Source: an uncultured Oscillospiraceae bacterium
Lineage (GTDB): Bacteria > Bacillota > Clostridia > Oscillospirales > Ruminococcaceae
Assembly (NCBI GenBank): GCA_900539695.1
Contig: UQDG01000005.1
Location: forward strand, 62,001 to 126,000
Direction of reading: 5' to 3'
DNA: 64,000 nt
This document shows positions 24,492 to 32,082 of this stretch, piece after piece. A model generated the notes under the pieces. The model saw nothing but the letters and a program-made list of their open reading frames with translations. It was not told where the DNA came from and searched no databases. A program made the translations under genes and the position numbers. Position 1 is the stretch's first letter; each line of letters begins with the position of its first letter.

Positions 24492-25334
24492 TTACCCGTG
24501 CAGGGCACTGCGCAGGGCGGCCAGCAGTTCGGCCTGGTATTCCGGGCTGAAGGTGCCGTGCAGCAGCTTCGGCAGGGCTTCCTCCTGCAAGCGGCGCCAG
24601 CTGTCGGCCTCGCGGCCGGGCAGGATCGGCACAAAGGCGACGCCATTCGCGGCGGCGGCCTGGGCATCGCCCATCGAATCGCCCACCATCAGCACCTTGC
24701 GGCTCTCGTACCCGCAGGCCAGCATGGTGGCGATGGAGTTGGCCTTACTGCCCACCTCTTGGCCGAAGATGACATCGGCATGGCGGGCCAGCCCGTAGTG
24801 CTTCCACTCGCTGGCAATGGCGCTCTCATTGGCGGCGCTCACCACAGCCAGGTCAGCCACGGCGTGCAGCTGGCGCAAGCTTTCCTCCACACCGGGGAAA
24901 GGCTCAAAGGTCGGCTCCAAGGCCTGGATGCGGCGGTTGCAGGCATTGTTCCACTCCTGTAGTTTGCGCAGGGCCAGGCTGCCGGTGCGCAGCAGTTCGT
25001 GCTGTAAGCTGGCGGTGGAAAGTTCGGCCGAGGTGTTGACCCAGGCGGAAATGTCCTCGCTGCCCGGCACCTCGATGCCGCGGTTTTTCAGCCGGTCAAA
25101 CACCAGCACCACGCTCTCAAAGCGGGAAAGGCCCCGTGTGATGTTGCGCAGGTTGATCTCCTCCCACGCCGAGGCGACAAAGTCTGCATGATCGTCCAGC
25201 GCAAAAACGCGGATCAGCTCCGGGCACATTACAATGGTGTGCTTGATGCTGACCGTGTCCATAACGCAGCCGTCCGAATCCATACAAACCAGAAATTCAC
25301 GCTTCTTGGTAAAATCAGTTAAAACGCTTGCCAT
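24492..25334 (-). CDS. HAD superfamily hydrolase
   Basis: A 280-residue phosphatase-like protein. Motif I is VCMDSDGCVMDT, with the nucleophile Asp in DSDG; motif II is the Ser of VVSAANES; Lys of VGSKANSI may serve motif III; motif IV is MVGDSMGDAQAA. A helical cap of about 130 residues lies between motifs I and II, so it is a large C1-cap type like phosphoglycolate phosphatases. Substrate is unknown. The ATG at 25334 is preceded by GGGGGA; it is monocistronic between its own promoter and terminator. Confidence 0.83.
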   Translation of the reverse strand: MASVLTDFTKKREFLVCMDSDGCVMDTVSIKHTIVMCPELIRVFALDDHADFVASAWEEINLRNITRGLSRFESVVLVFDRLKNRGIEVPGSEDISAWVNTSAELSTASLQHELLRTGSLALRKLQEWNNACNRRIQALEPTFEPFPGVEESLRQLHAVADLAVVSAANESAIASEWKHYGLARHADVIFGQEVGSKANSIATMLACGYESRKVLMVGDSMGDAQAAAANGVAFVPILPGREADSWRRLQEEALPKLLHGTFSPEYQAELLAALRSALHG

Positions 25335-25382
25335 GATTCCCGTCCCCCTTCCAGTACTCATAAGCCGTAAATATACCTATCT

Positions 25383-25412
25383 ATCATAGCAAAACAGCAG
25401 GGCGTTTGGCAA
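25383..25412 (-). promoter_or_regulatory. Promoter of the HAD hydrolase gene
   Basis: Minus strand TTGCCA (25407-25412), an 18-base spacer and TATGAT (25383-25388), about 50 bases before the ATG. Confidence 0.6.
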
Positions 25413-25433
25413 TGCTTTTTTAGTAAAAAAGCA
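25413..25433. terminator. A/T-stem hairpin after the sirtuin gene
   Basis: TGCTTTTTT-AGT-AAAAAAGCA is a perfect palindrome just downstream of the minus-strand sirtuin stop; it is weak in G+C but has T runs in both directions. Confidence 0.5.
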
Positions 25434-25449
25434 ACTTTTGTCAAAAATT

Positions 25450-26187
25450 TTACAACGATACCGGGGTGTTTTCATCCAATGCCTGGCCGATTGGCATGTT
25501 TAAAATCAAATTGGCCATGCCGTCCGCCGGGGTGGGCTGCTTGTTGATGACCACCAGCGTTTCCCCGCGGAAGTACCGCAGCAGCCCCGCCGCCGGGTAC
25601 ACCGCCAAACTGGTGCCGCCCACGATCAACGTATCTGCCACGGAAATTGCCTTGATAGCGTTCTCCATCGTGGCCTCGTCCAGCCCTTCCTCGTACAGCA
25701 CCACGTCCGGCTTTACGATGCCGCCGCACTCGGTGCAGCGGGGCACGCCGTCGCCCTGCCCGGCGGCTTCCTCAATAAAGCTGACGGGGTAAAACTTACC
25801 GCAGCGCGTACAATAATTGCGCAGGGTAGAGCCGTGCAGCTCGTACACCACCTTGCTGCCCGCCGCCTGGTGCAGACCGTCGATGTTCTGGGTCACCACG
25901 GCCTTGCACTTGCCCTCGCGCTCCAATTTGGCCAACCGCAGGTGGGCGGCATTAGGCTTGGCCCCGTGGACGATGAGCTTCTGGCGGTAAAAATCGTAAA
26001 ATTCGGCCGTGTGGGTCTTGTAAAACGTATGGGAGAGCATCGTCTCGGGCGGATACTTGAATTTCTGGTGGTACAGCCCATCCACCGAGCGAAAATCCGG
26101 GATGCCGCTCTCGGTCGAAACGCCCGCCCCGCCGAAAAATACAAGGCTGCGGGTATCCCGCAAAATTTCTTCCAATGCCGGTACCAT
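25450..26187 (-). CDS. NAD-dependent protein deacylase (Sir2 family)
   Basis: A 245-residue sirtuin. FFGGAGVSTESGIPDFRS forms the NAD site, TQNIDGLHQAAG contains the catalytic region with His in ELHGST, and a zinc site is made by CTRCGKFY and CTECGG (four Cys). It removes acyl groups from protein lysines using NAD. SLAVYPAAGLL near the C-terminus completes the Rossmann fold. It stands alone and is divergent from the NAD(P)HX dehydratase gene; both concern nicotinamide nucleotides, perhaps by coincidence. Confidence 0.94.
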   Translation of the reverse strand: MVPALEEILRDTRSLVFFGGAGVSTESGIPDFRSVDGLYHQKFKYPPETMLSHTFYKTHTAEFYDFYRQKLIVHGAKPNAAHLRLAKLEREGKCKAVVTQNIDGLHQAAGSKVVYELHGSTLRNYCTRCGKFYPVSFIEEAAGQGDGVPRCTECGGIVKPDVVLYEEGLDEATMENAIKAISVADTLIVGGTSLAVYPAAGLLRYFRGETLVVINKQPTPADGMANLILNMPIGQALDENTPVSL

Positions 26188-26237
26188 ACAAAGTTCCCCT
26201 TTCGCTTTTTGCTGAAGTGTTTTATAATGTACCTATT

Positions 26238-26265
26238 ATTATAGCTTTTTTCAGGGAGGATGCAA
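26238..26265 (-). promoter_or_regulatory. Possible promoter of the sirtuin gene
   Basis: Minus strand TTGCAT (26260-26265), 16 bases, TATAAT (26238-26243). It overlaps the ribosome-binding site of the divergent nnrD gene, so the two genes may interfere with each other. Confidence 0.45.
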
Positions 26266-26266
26266 G

Positions 26267-27154
26267 ATGCAGCGCGAGATCACACAGGAAATGGCAAAGG
26301 ACCGCCTGCCCCGGCGGGAGGCAGATGCCAACAAGGGCAGCTTTGGCAGTGTGCTGGCGGCGGCTGGCAGTATGGCCTACCGGGGCGCGGCGGCTCTCTG
26401 CACCGAGGGCGCTCTCCGCGCCGGGGCGGGCCTTGTCTACCTGGCCAGCGTGGAGCCGGTGGTGCAGATGGTGCTGACCCGTACGCCGGAATGCTGCGCC
26501 TGCGGCTGCCGCACGGCAGCTAACGGCGGCATCCACCCTCAGGACGCCGGGGCGCTGCGCAGCTGGTTCGACGGCAAAAACACCGTTCTGCTGGCAGGGC
26601 CCGGCCTGGGTGAAAGCGCTGCCCCGGTCTGCAACGCTCTGCTGGGCAAAAAAGCCCCCTGGTCCGCCGCTGTGCTGGACGCCGATGCCCTCAACGCGCT
26701 GGCTGCGGGCAAAATCAAAGGCCCCTTGCCGGACCAGACGGTCATCACGCCCCACCCCGGCGAAGCCGCCCGCCTGCTGGATTGTACAGTGGGGGAGGTG
26801 CAGGCTGACCGCGAAGCCGCCGCCCGCCGCCTGGCCGGGATGTATCACTGCATCGCGGTGCTGAAAGGCAGAGGCACCCTCATCGCCACCCCCGGCGGCG
26901 AAGTCTACCACAATCCCACCGGCAGCGCGGGCCTGGCCAAGGGCGGCAGCGGGGACATCCTCGCAGGCTTGCTGTCGGGTCTGCTGGCCGCCGGGCTGAA
27001 ACAGGGCCGCACCGCGGAGGACGCCGCCATCGCTGCCGTCTGGCTGCACGGCGCGGCAGGGGACCGCTGCGCCAAACGCTTAGGCATGGCCGCCATGCTG
27101 CCCCATGATATTTTTGCAGACCTGGGTGCGATCTTTGCGGAGCTGGAGCGATAA
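26267..27154 (+). CDS. nnrD: ADP-dependent (S)-NAD(P)H-hydrate dehydratase
   Basis: A 295-residue ribokinase-like protein of the YjeF C-terminal/CARKD family. KGSFGSVLAAAGSMAYRGAAALCTEGALRAGAGLVYLA is the nucleotide-side signature, VITPHPGEAARLL and GSAGLAKGGSGDILAGLLSGLLA (Asp in GSGD) complete the site. It dehydrates the damaged cofactor NAD(P)HX back to NAD(P)H. Many bacteria fuse it to the NnrE epimerase; here only the dehydratase half is present, so an epimerase should be encoded elsewhere. GGGAGGA precedes the ATG. A TATAAT at 26223-26228 may serve it. Confidence 0.92.
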   Translation: MQREITQEMAKDRLPRREADANKGSFGSVLAAAGSMAYRGAAALCTEGALRAGAGLVYLASVEPVVQMVLTRTPECCACGCRTAANGGIHPQDAGALRSWFDGKNTVLLAGPGLGESAAPVCNALLGKKAPWSAAVLDADALNALAAGKIKGPLPDQTVITPHPGEAARLLDCTVGEVQADREAAARRLAGMYHCIAVLKGRGTLIATPGGEVYHNPTGSAGLAKGGSGDILAGLLSGLLAAGLKQGRTAEDAAIAAVWLHGAAGDRCAKRLGMAAMLPHDIFADLGAIFAELER

Positions 27155-27189
27155 ACTACTGCAAAACGACTCTTTTTCGCCCTTTCCTA

Positions 27190-27218
27190 TTGCCTGCACG
27201 GCCTATAGGGTGTATAAT
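27190..27218 (+). promoter_or_regulatory. Promoter of the WYL regulator gene
   Basis: TTGCCT (27190-27195), 17 bases, TATAAT (27213-27218). A leader of about 100 bases follows in which CCTTT/AAAGG (27303-27316) can pair over part of the ribosome-binding site. Confidence 0.72.
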
Positions 27219-27243
27219 AGGACTGTATGTTCTGGATATTCTG

Positions 27244-27300
27244 GGGCTATACCGCATGATCTGAGCAGCCTGCGCCGATAAGGCCGGGCATCGTGCGGGT
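27244..27300. repeat. Possible degenerate partial copy of the 16260-16545 element
   Basis: GGGCTATACCGCATGATCT at 27244 resembles the left end GGGCAATACCGCATAATTC of the element at 16260, and GCGCCGATAAGGCC about 30 bases on resembles GTGCCGATACGGC. The likeness covers only about 50 bases and no right end is seen. Confidence 0.3.
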
Positions 27301-27326
27301 CCCCTTTTGTAAAAGGAGCAAGTGCT

Positions 27327-28322
27327 ATGCCGCGTAAAGAAGGCCAGAAACGGAAACTGCTGGTACTGCTGCAGATTTTGGCGCGGGAGACCGACGAACG
27401 TCACCCGTTAAGTGTACCGCAGATCGTGGAAAAATTGAAAGAAAAGGGCATCGAAGCCGAACGCAAGAGCGTCTATGACGACCTGAACACCCTGAACGAG
27501 ATGCCGGACTTCCCCTATGAGATCATGCAAAAACGGGGCCGGGGCGGCGGCTATTACATGACCGACGCCCCCTTTGAGCTGGCTGAGCTGAAACTGCTGG
27601 TGGACGCTGTGTACGCCAGCAAGTTCATTACCGCCCGCAAATCCAAGGTGCTGATCGATAAGCTGGGCCAGTTCACTTCCTGCTACCGGCAGGAGGAGCT
27701 GAACCGTAAAGTCTTAGTCAGCGGCCGCCTGAAAAGCACCGACGAGAAGATTTTGTATACCGTCGATGCCCTGCATGCCGCTATCACGGCAGGGGAGCAG
27801 GTGCAGTTCAAATACTGCGACTGGAACCTGCAAAAAAAGATGACCCCCCGTCACGATGGCCAGCTGTACCGCGTCAGCCCCTGGGTGCTGGTGTGGGAGA
27901 ATGCGAACTATTACCTTATCGCCTACACCGAGGGCCGCCTGAAGCACTACCGTGTGGATAAGATGCAGGCTGTGCACCAGCTGCCCGGTACCACCCGCGA
28001 AGGCGCCGGCGAGTACGCCAACTTTGACGTGAACGCCTACATGCAGCAGATGTTCGGCATGTTCAACGGCCCGCTGAAAAAGGTGACGCTCCAGTGTGAG
28101 AACCGCTTTGCCGGGGCCATGATCGACCGTTTCGGCACCGGGCCGACTTTAGTCCCCTGCGATGACGGTGAGCATTTTACCATGATGGCCGAGGTGCAGG
28201 TCAGCCCCCAGTTCTTTGGCTGGGTGGCTGGTTTTGGCACCGGCGTGGTGGTGGCAGGCCCGCCCGAGGTGCGCGCCGAGATGAAAAAGACGCTGGACCG
28301 CCTGCAGGATCTTTACCGCTGA
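27327..28322 (+). CDS. YafY-type transcriptional regulator with HTH_11 and WYL domains
   Basis: A 331-residue protein. Residues 1-70 are a winged helix (LLVLLQILARETDERHPLSVPQIVEKLKEKGIEAERKSVYDDLNTLN), then RGRGGGYYM forms the wing. Residues 150-230 form a WYL-type Sm-like fold (VQFKYCDWN, then SPWVLVWENANYYLIAYTEGRLKHYRVDKM), followed by a WCX C-terminal extension. WYL regulators sense small ligands or nucleic acid. Target genes are unknown; the glycan operon starts immediately downstream and is a natural candidate. Confidence 0.88.
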   Translation: MPRKEGQKRKLLVLLQILARETDERHPLSVPQIVEKLKEKGIEAERKSVYDDLNTLNEMPDFPYEIMQKRGRGGGYYMTDAPFELAELKLLVDAVYASKFITARKSKVLIDKLGQFTSCYRQEELNRKVLVSGRLKSTDEKILYTVDALHAAITAGEQVQFKYCDWNLQKKMTPRHDGQLYRVSPWVLVWENANYYLIAYTEGRLKHYRVDKMQAVHQLPGTTREGAGEYANFDVNAYMQQMFGMFNGPLKKVTLQCENRFAGAMIDRFGTGPTLVPCDDGEHFTMMAEVQVSPQFFGWVAGFGTGVVVAGPPEVRAEMKKTLDRLQDLYR

Positions 28323-28351
28323 TTGCAAAAAGCACGAAAATGTGCTATGCT
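28323..28351 (+). promoter_or_regulatory. Promoter of the exopolysaccharide locus
   Basis: TTGCAA (28323-28328), 17 bases, TATGCT (28346-28351), beginning directly at the end of the WYL regulator gene and about 40 bases before the first glycan gene. Confidence 0.65.
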
Positions 28352-28390
28352 AACTAGATATGAATTTCTGTCCAAGGGAGGACACCCTCG

Positions 28391-29803
28391 TTGCTGGAAA
28401 AAAATCAACGTACCAAAAGTATGCTCAGCGGTCTGCTGGATGTGGTGCTGCTGTTCGTCAGCTTTCTGCTGGCCAACTATGTGCGTTTTAATTATGTAGT
28501 CTTTTTTGAGCCCGGCGGCGCCGGCCCTGCGCTGCAGGTGGCCGGTGACCCGCGCAACTTTATTGCCGGGGTAGGCACCTCTGTCTTGCTGGTGCTGGCC
28601 TACTGGGTAGCCGGTGTGTACAGCTCCTCGCGTTTGCGGGGGCTGGCCCGGCGCTGCACCATCATGGCCATGATCAACGCCGCGGGCATCATGGTGTTCG
28701 TATTCTTCCTCTACCTGATGCACCTGGACGACTATTCCCGCGTAGTGCTGGGCCTGTTCTACGGCTTTGCCACTGTGACTATGGTCGCCAAGCGGATGAT
28801 CCGCCGCTGGGTGGACCGTGCCCGCCGCCGCAAAGGCCTGGGCCTGCGGCACATCCTGCTGGTGGGCGGCGGCAAATCGGCGGCCCTCTACCTGCGCGCG
28901 CTGGAGCATAACCCCTACTACGGTTTTGTGGTGGACGGCTACCTGGCTGCCACCGAGGAGCCGGGTCTGGGCGTGCCCTATCTGGGCGGCTACGATAAGC
29001 TGGACGAAGCCCTGGAAAGCGCCGCCCTGGATGAGGTCGTGGTCGCGCTGGAAGCTAACGAGATCGATCAGCTGCCCCACACCTTTGCCATCTGCGATAA
29101 GCACGGCACCCGCATCACGATGGTGCCGTTTTACAGTGACTACCTGCCTGCCCGGCCTACCATCGATGTGCTGGACGAGTGCAAGCTCATCAATGTGCGC
29201 CAGACGCCCTTTGACAACATCCTCAACGCCGCCATCAAGCGCGGGCTGGATATTATCGGCAGCCTGGTGCTGATCGTACTCACCAGCCCGGTCATGCTGG
29301 TCACGGCCATTGGTGTGAAACTGTCCAGCCCCGGGCCGATCATCTTCAAGCAGGAGCGCATCGGCCTCAACAAAAAGCCCTTCATGATGTACAAGTTCCG
29401 CTCCATGCGGGTCAATGTACAGCAGGAGACCGGCTGGTCCAAGGACTACGACCCCCGCAAGACCCACTTCGGCAGCTTTATCCGCAAGTTCAGCCTGGAC
29501 GAACTGCCCCAGTTCTTTAACGTGCTTAAAGGGGATATGTCCCTTGTAGGCCCCCGGCCTGAGGTGCCTTTCCATGTAGAGCATTTTAAAGAGGAAATTC
29601 CCCGCTATCTGGTCCGCCAGCAGGTGCGCCCCGGCTGTACCGGCTGGGCGCAGATCCACGGCTTGCGCGGCGATACAGACATTGCCGAGCGCATCCGCTA
29701 TGACATCTGGTACATCGAAAACTGGACCGTGGCGCTGGACATCAAGATTATCTTCCGCACGGTATTCGGCGGTAAGATGGTCAACGACGAAAAATTGCAG
29801 TAA
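28391..29803 (+). CDS. Polyprenyl glycosylphosphotransferase (initiating sugar-phosphate transferase)
   Basis: A 470-residue membrane enzyme. Four to five N-terminal helices (residues 12-130) precede a Rossmann-like CoA-binding type domain (LLVGGGKSAALYLRALEHNPYYGFVVDGYL); the C-terminal 200 residues are the catalytic sugar transferase (KRGLDIIGS, FKQERIGLNKKPFMMYKFRSM, FSLDELPQFFNVLKGDMSLVGPRPE, RPGCTGWAQ). It moves a sugar-1-phosphate from a UDP-sugar onto undecaprenyl phosphate, the first step of glycan repeat synthesis. Start is TTG with GGGAGGA nine bases upstream. First gene of the locus. Confidence 0.92.
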   Translation: MLEKNQRTKSMLSGLLDVVLLFVSFLLANYVRFNYVVFFEPGGAGPALQVAGDPRNFIAGVGTSVLLVLAYWVAGVYSSSRLRGLARRCTIMAMINAAGIMVFVFFLYLMHLDDYSRVVLGLFYGFATVTMVAKRMIRRWVDRARRRKGLGLRHILLVGGGKSAALYLRALEHNPYYGFVVDGYLAATEEPGLGVPYLGGYDKLDEALESAALDEVVVALEANEIDQLPHTFAICDKHGTRITMVPFYSDYLPARPTIDVLDECKLINVRQTPFDNILNAAIKRGLDIIGSLVLIVLTSPVMLVTAIGVKLSSPGPIIFKQERIGLNKKPFMMYKFRSMRVNVQQETGWSKDYDPRKTHFGSFIRKFSLDELPQFFNVLKGDMSLVGPRPEVPFHVEHFKEEIPRYLVRQQVRPGCTGWAQIHGLRGDTDIAERIRYDIWYIENWTVALDIKIIFRTVFGGKMVNDEKLQ

Positions 29804-29836
29804 GCCTGCCCCGGCGGGCTTGATGGGAGACGGAAA

Positions 29837-30991
29837 ATGAGGAAAAAGGAACCCAAAGTAGCCATCGTACATGACTGGCTGGTGACCTATGCAGGGGCGG
29901 ACCGCGTGGTCGACTGCATGCACCATGCGTTCCCCAACGCCGTCATCTACACGCTGGTGTATGATAAAGATAACATGCCTGCGTGGTTTAAAGACTACGA
30001 CATCCGCACCACCTGGGTGCAGAAGATCCCGTTTGCTACCAAGCTGTACAAAGGGCTCTTGCCCCTGATGCCCCGTGCCTTTGAGGAATTGGACCTCTCC
30101 GAGTACGACCTCGTGCTGTCATCTTCCTCCTCCTGCTCCAAGGGGGTTATCACCCGCCCGGATGCTGTGCACATCTGCTATTGCCATACGCCCATCCGCT
30201 ATGTGTGGGACTTTTACTACACCTACCGCGACAACGCCAACTGGCTGGTGCGTAAGGTCATGCAGCGCCAGATGCACAAAATTCGCGTGTGGGATAAGTG
30301 CGCTGCGGACCGCGTAGATTACTTCATCGCCAACTCCCACTACATCGCCCAGCGCATCAAAAAATATTACCGCCGCGACAGCGACGTCATCTACCCCTGC
30401 TGCCATATCAACGAAAGTCCTTTTGTGGAAAAGGAGGACTTCTACCTCACCGTCGGCCGCCTGACCTGGTACAAGCGGGTCGACCTGGCCGTGCAGGCCT
30501 GCACCAAACTGGGCAAGCGGCTGGTGGTCATCGGCAGCGGGGGAGAGATGGACAAGCTCAAGGCCATGGCTGGCCCCACCATTGAGTTCAAGGGCGGCGG
30601 CCTGACCGACGAGGAAGTGCGCGGTTACTACCTGCGCGCCAAGGCGTTTTTGTTCCCCGGCGAGGAGGACTTCGGCATCACCCCCGTGGAAGCCCAGAGC
30701 GCCGGTACGCCGGTGCTGGCCTACGGCCGCGGCGGCGCCTGCGAGACCGTGCTGCCCGGCAAGACTGGTTACTGGTTCGAGGAGCAGACCGCCGACAGCC
30801 TGGCCGCCTGCATCCAGCGCTTTGAAAAAGATGGCGTCGCCTATAGGAAAGAGGAAATCCGCGAACACAGCCGCGCTTTCAGCGAGGAACGGTTTGAGCG
30901 GGAGATCAAAGAATACTGTACCCGCCGCATGGCGGATTGGCAGCAGGAACTGCTGGACTGCTCCCACTGGGAGAAGGAGGAACAGATTTGA
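29837..30991 (+). CDS. Glycosyltransferase family 4 protein
   Basis: A 384-residue GT-B enzyme. VAIVHDWLVTYAGADRVVD at the N-terminus is the acceptor side; DFYLTVGRLTWYKRVDLAVQA opens the C-terminal nucleotide-sugar domain and EEDFGITPVEAQSAGTPVLAYGRGGACETV is the E-x7-E donor motif. The arrangement is that of WbaZ/mannosyltransferase-like retaining enzymes. It adds a sugar to the lipid-linked intermediate at the inner membrane face. The last four bases overlap the TTG start of the next gene. Confidence 0.9.
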   Translation: MRKKEPKVAIVHDWLVTYAGADRVVDCMHHAFPNAVIYTLVYDKDNMPAWFKDYDIRTTWVQKIPFATKLYKGLLPLMPRAFEELDLSEYDLVLSSSSSCSKGVITRPDAVHICYCHTPIRYVWDFYYTYRDNANWLVRKVMQRQMHKIRVWDKCAADRVDYFIANSHYIAQRIKKYYRRDSDVIYPCCHINESPFVEKEDFYLTVGRLTWYKRVDLAVQACTKLGKRLVVIGSGGEMDKLKAMAGPTIEFKGGGLTDEEVRGYYLRAKAFLFPGEEDFGITPVEAQSAGTPVLAYGRGGACETVLPGKTGYWFEEQTADSLAACIQRFEKDGVAYRKEEIREHSRAFSEERFEREIKEYCTRRMADWQQELLDCSHWEKEEQI

Positions 30992-32040
30992 ACCCCATTG
31001 TCATCAACGGCACTGTCCTGTGCGATAATATCACCGGCATCCCCCGCTATGTCTACGAGACAGTAGTGCGGCTGGACAAGCTCATCGAGGGCACCGGCCT
31101 GGACGTGCGCATCGCCTACCGCGACGATGGCCGCGAGATTCATCTGCCGGAACTGAAAAATATCAAGCTGGTACCGCTCAAGGCGGTCAAATATTTTTAT
31201 AACATGGCGGTGCTGCCTGCCTATCTGCGGCGCGAGCATGCGTTTTTTGTCGGCCTTGCCAGTGATATGCTCATGACCCGCCGCAGCGTTGTTGTGCTGC
31301 ACGACATCCGCCCCCTGGTCATGGATACCGACCGCGGCTTTTTCCGCTTCAAGTTCTGGGTGCACTGCCTGTCCACCAAATGGTTTGCACAGCGGGTGTT
31401 CACCGTCAGCTATGACCAGCGCCAGCTTATCCATGATAAGCTGGGCATCCCGCTGGATAAGATTGGCGTGACCTACAACGGCTGGGAGCATATGGCGAAA
31501 GTCCAGCCGGACGAAAGCATCTTTGAGAGGATGCCCGCCGTCAAAAAGGGTGAGTATTTCTACGCTCTGGGCAGCCTGGCCGGCCACAAGAACTTTAAGT
31601 GGATACGCGAGGTCGCCCGCCGCAACCCGGATAAGACCTTCGTGGTGGCAGGCGGCAAGGACCTGCGCGCCTTTGGCGATGACACCGAGGCCAAGGACAC
31701 CCACAATGTGTTCTACCCCGGCTATGTCTCCGACGCCGAAAACGCTGCCCTGATGAAGCACTGCCGTCTCTTCCTGCATCCGGCGGTGTTCGAGGGCTTC
31801 GGCATCCCGCCGCTGGAGGCTCTGGCCCTCGGCGCGCCCATCGCCCTGGCCAAAGCCAGTTGCCTGCCGGAACTTTACGGCGATACAGCCCGCTACTTCG
31901 ACCCCTACGACTACGAGGTCGACCTGGACGCTTTAGCCGCCCGGCCCGTCGCCCCGCCGGACAAAGTCCTGGCCAAATACAGCTGGGACAAAACCGCTGC
32001 CTTCTGGCTGGAAGAGATCAAAAAGTACGCACAGCAGTAA
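30988..32040 (+). CDS. Glycosyltransferase family 4 protein
   Basis: A 350-residue GT-B enzyme. GTVLCDNITGIPRYVYETVVRLDKLI is the N-terminal glycine-rich region; YFYALGSLAGHKNFKWIREVARRNP and FEGFGIPPLEALALGAPIALAKASCLPE form the donor domain. I place the start at TTG 30988, which overlaps the previous stop (TTGA) and has AAGGAGG seven bases upstream. Donor and acceptor sugars cannot be read; it resembles mannosyl- or rhamnosyltransferases of capsule loci. Confidence 0.88.
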   Translation: MNPIVINGTVLCDNITGIPRYVYETVVRLDKLIEGTGLDVRIAYRDDGREIHLPELKNIKLVPLKAVKYFYNMAVLPAYLRREHAFFVGLASDMLMTRRSVVVLHDIRPLVMDTDRGFFRFKFWVHCLSTKWFAQRVFTVSYDQRQLIHDKLGIPLDKIGVTYNGWEHMAKVQPDESIFERMPAVKKGEYFYALGSLAGHKNFKWIREVARRNPDKTFVVAGGKDLRAFGDDTEAKDTHNVFYPGYVSDAENAALMKHCRLFLHPAVFEGFGIPPLEALALGAPIALAKASCLPELYGDTARYFDPYDYEVDLDALAARPVAPPDKVLAKYSWDKTAAFWLEEIKKYAQQ

Positions 32041-32082
32041 AAACTGCAACCTGATTCCCACTCTGGAAAGGAACCCTTGCGA

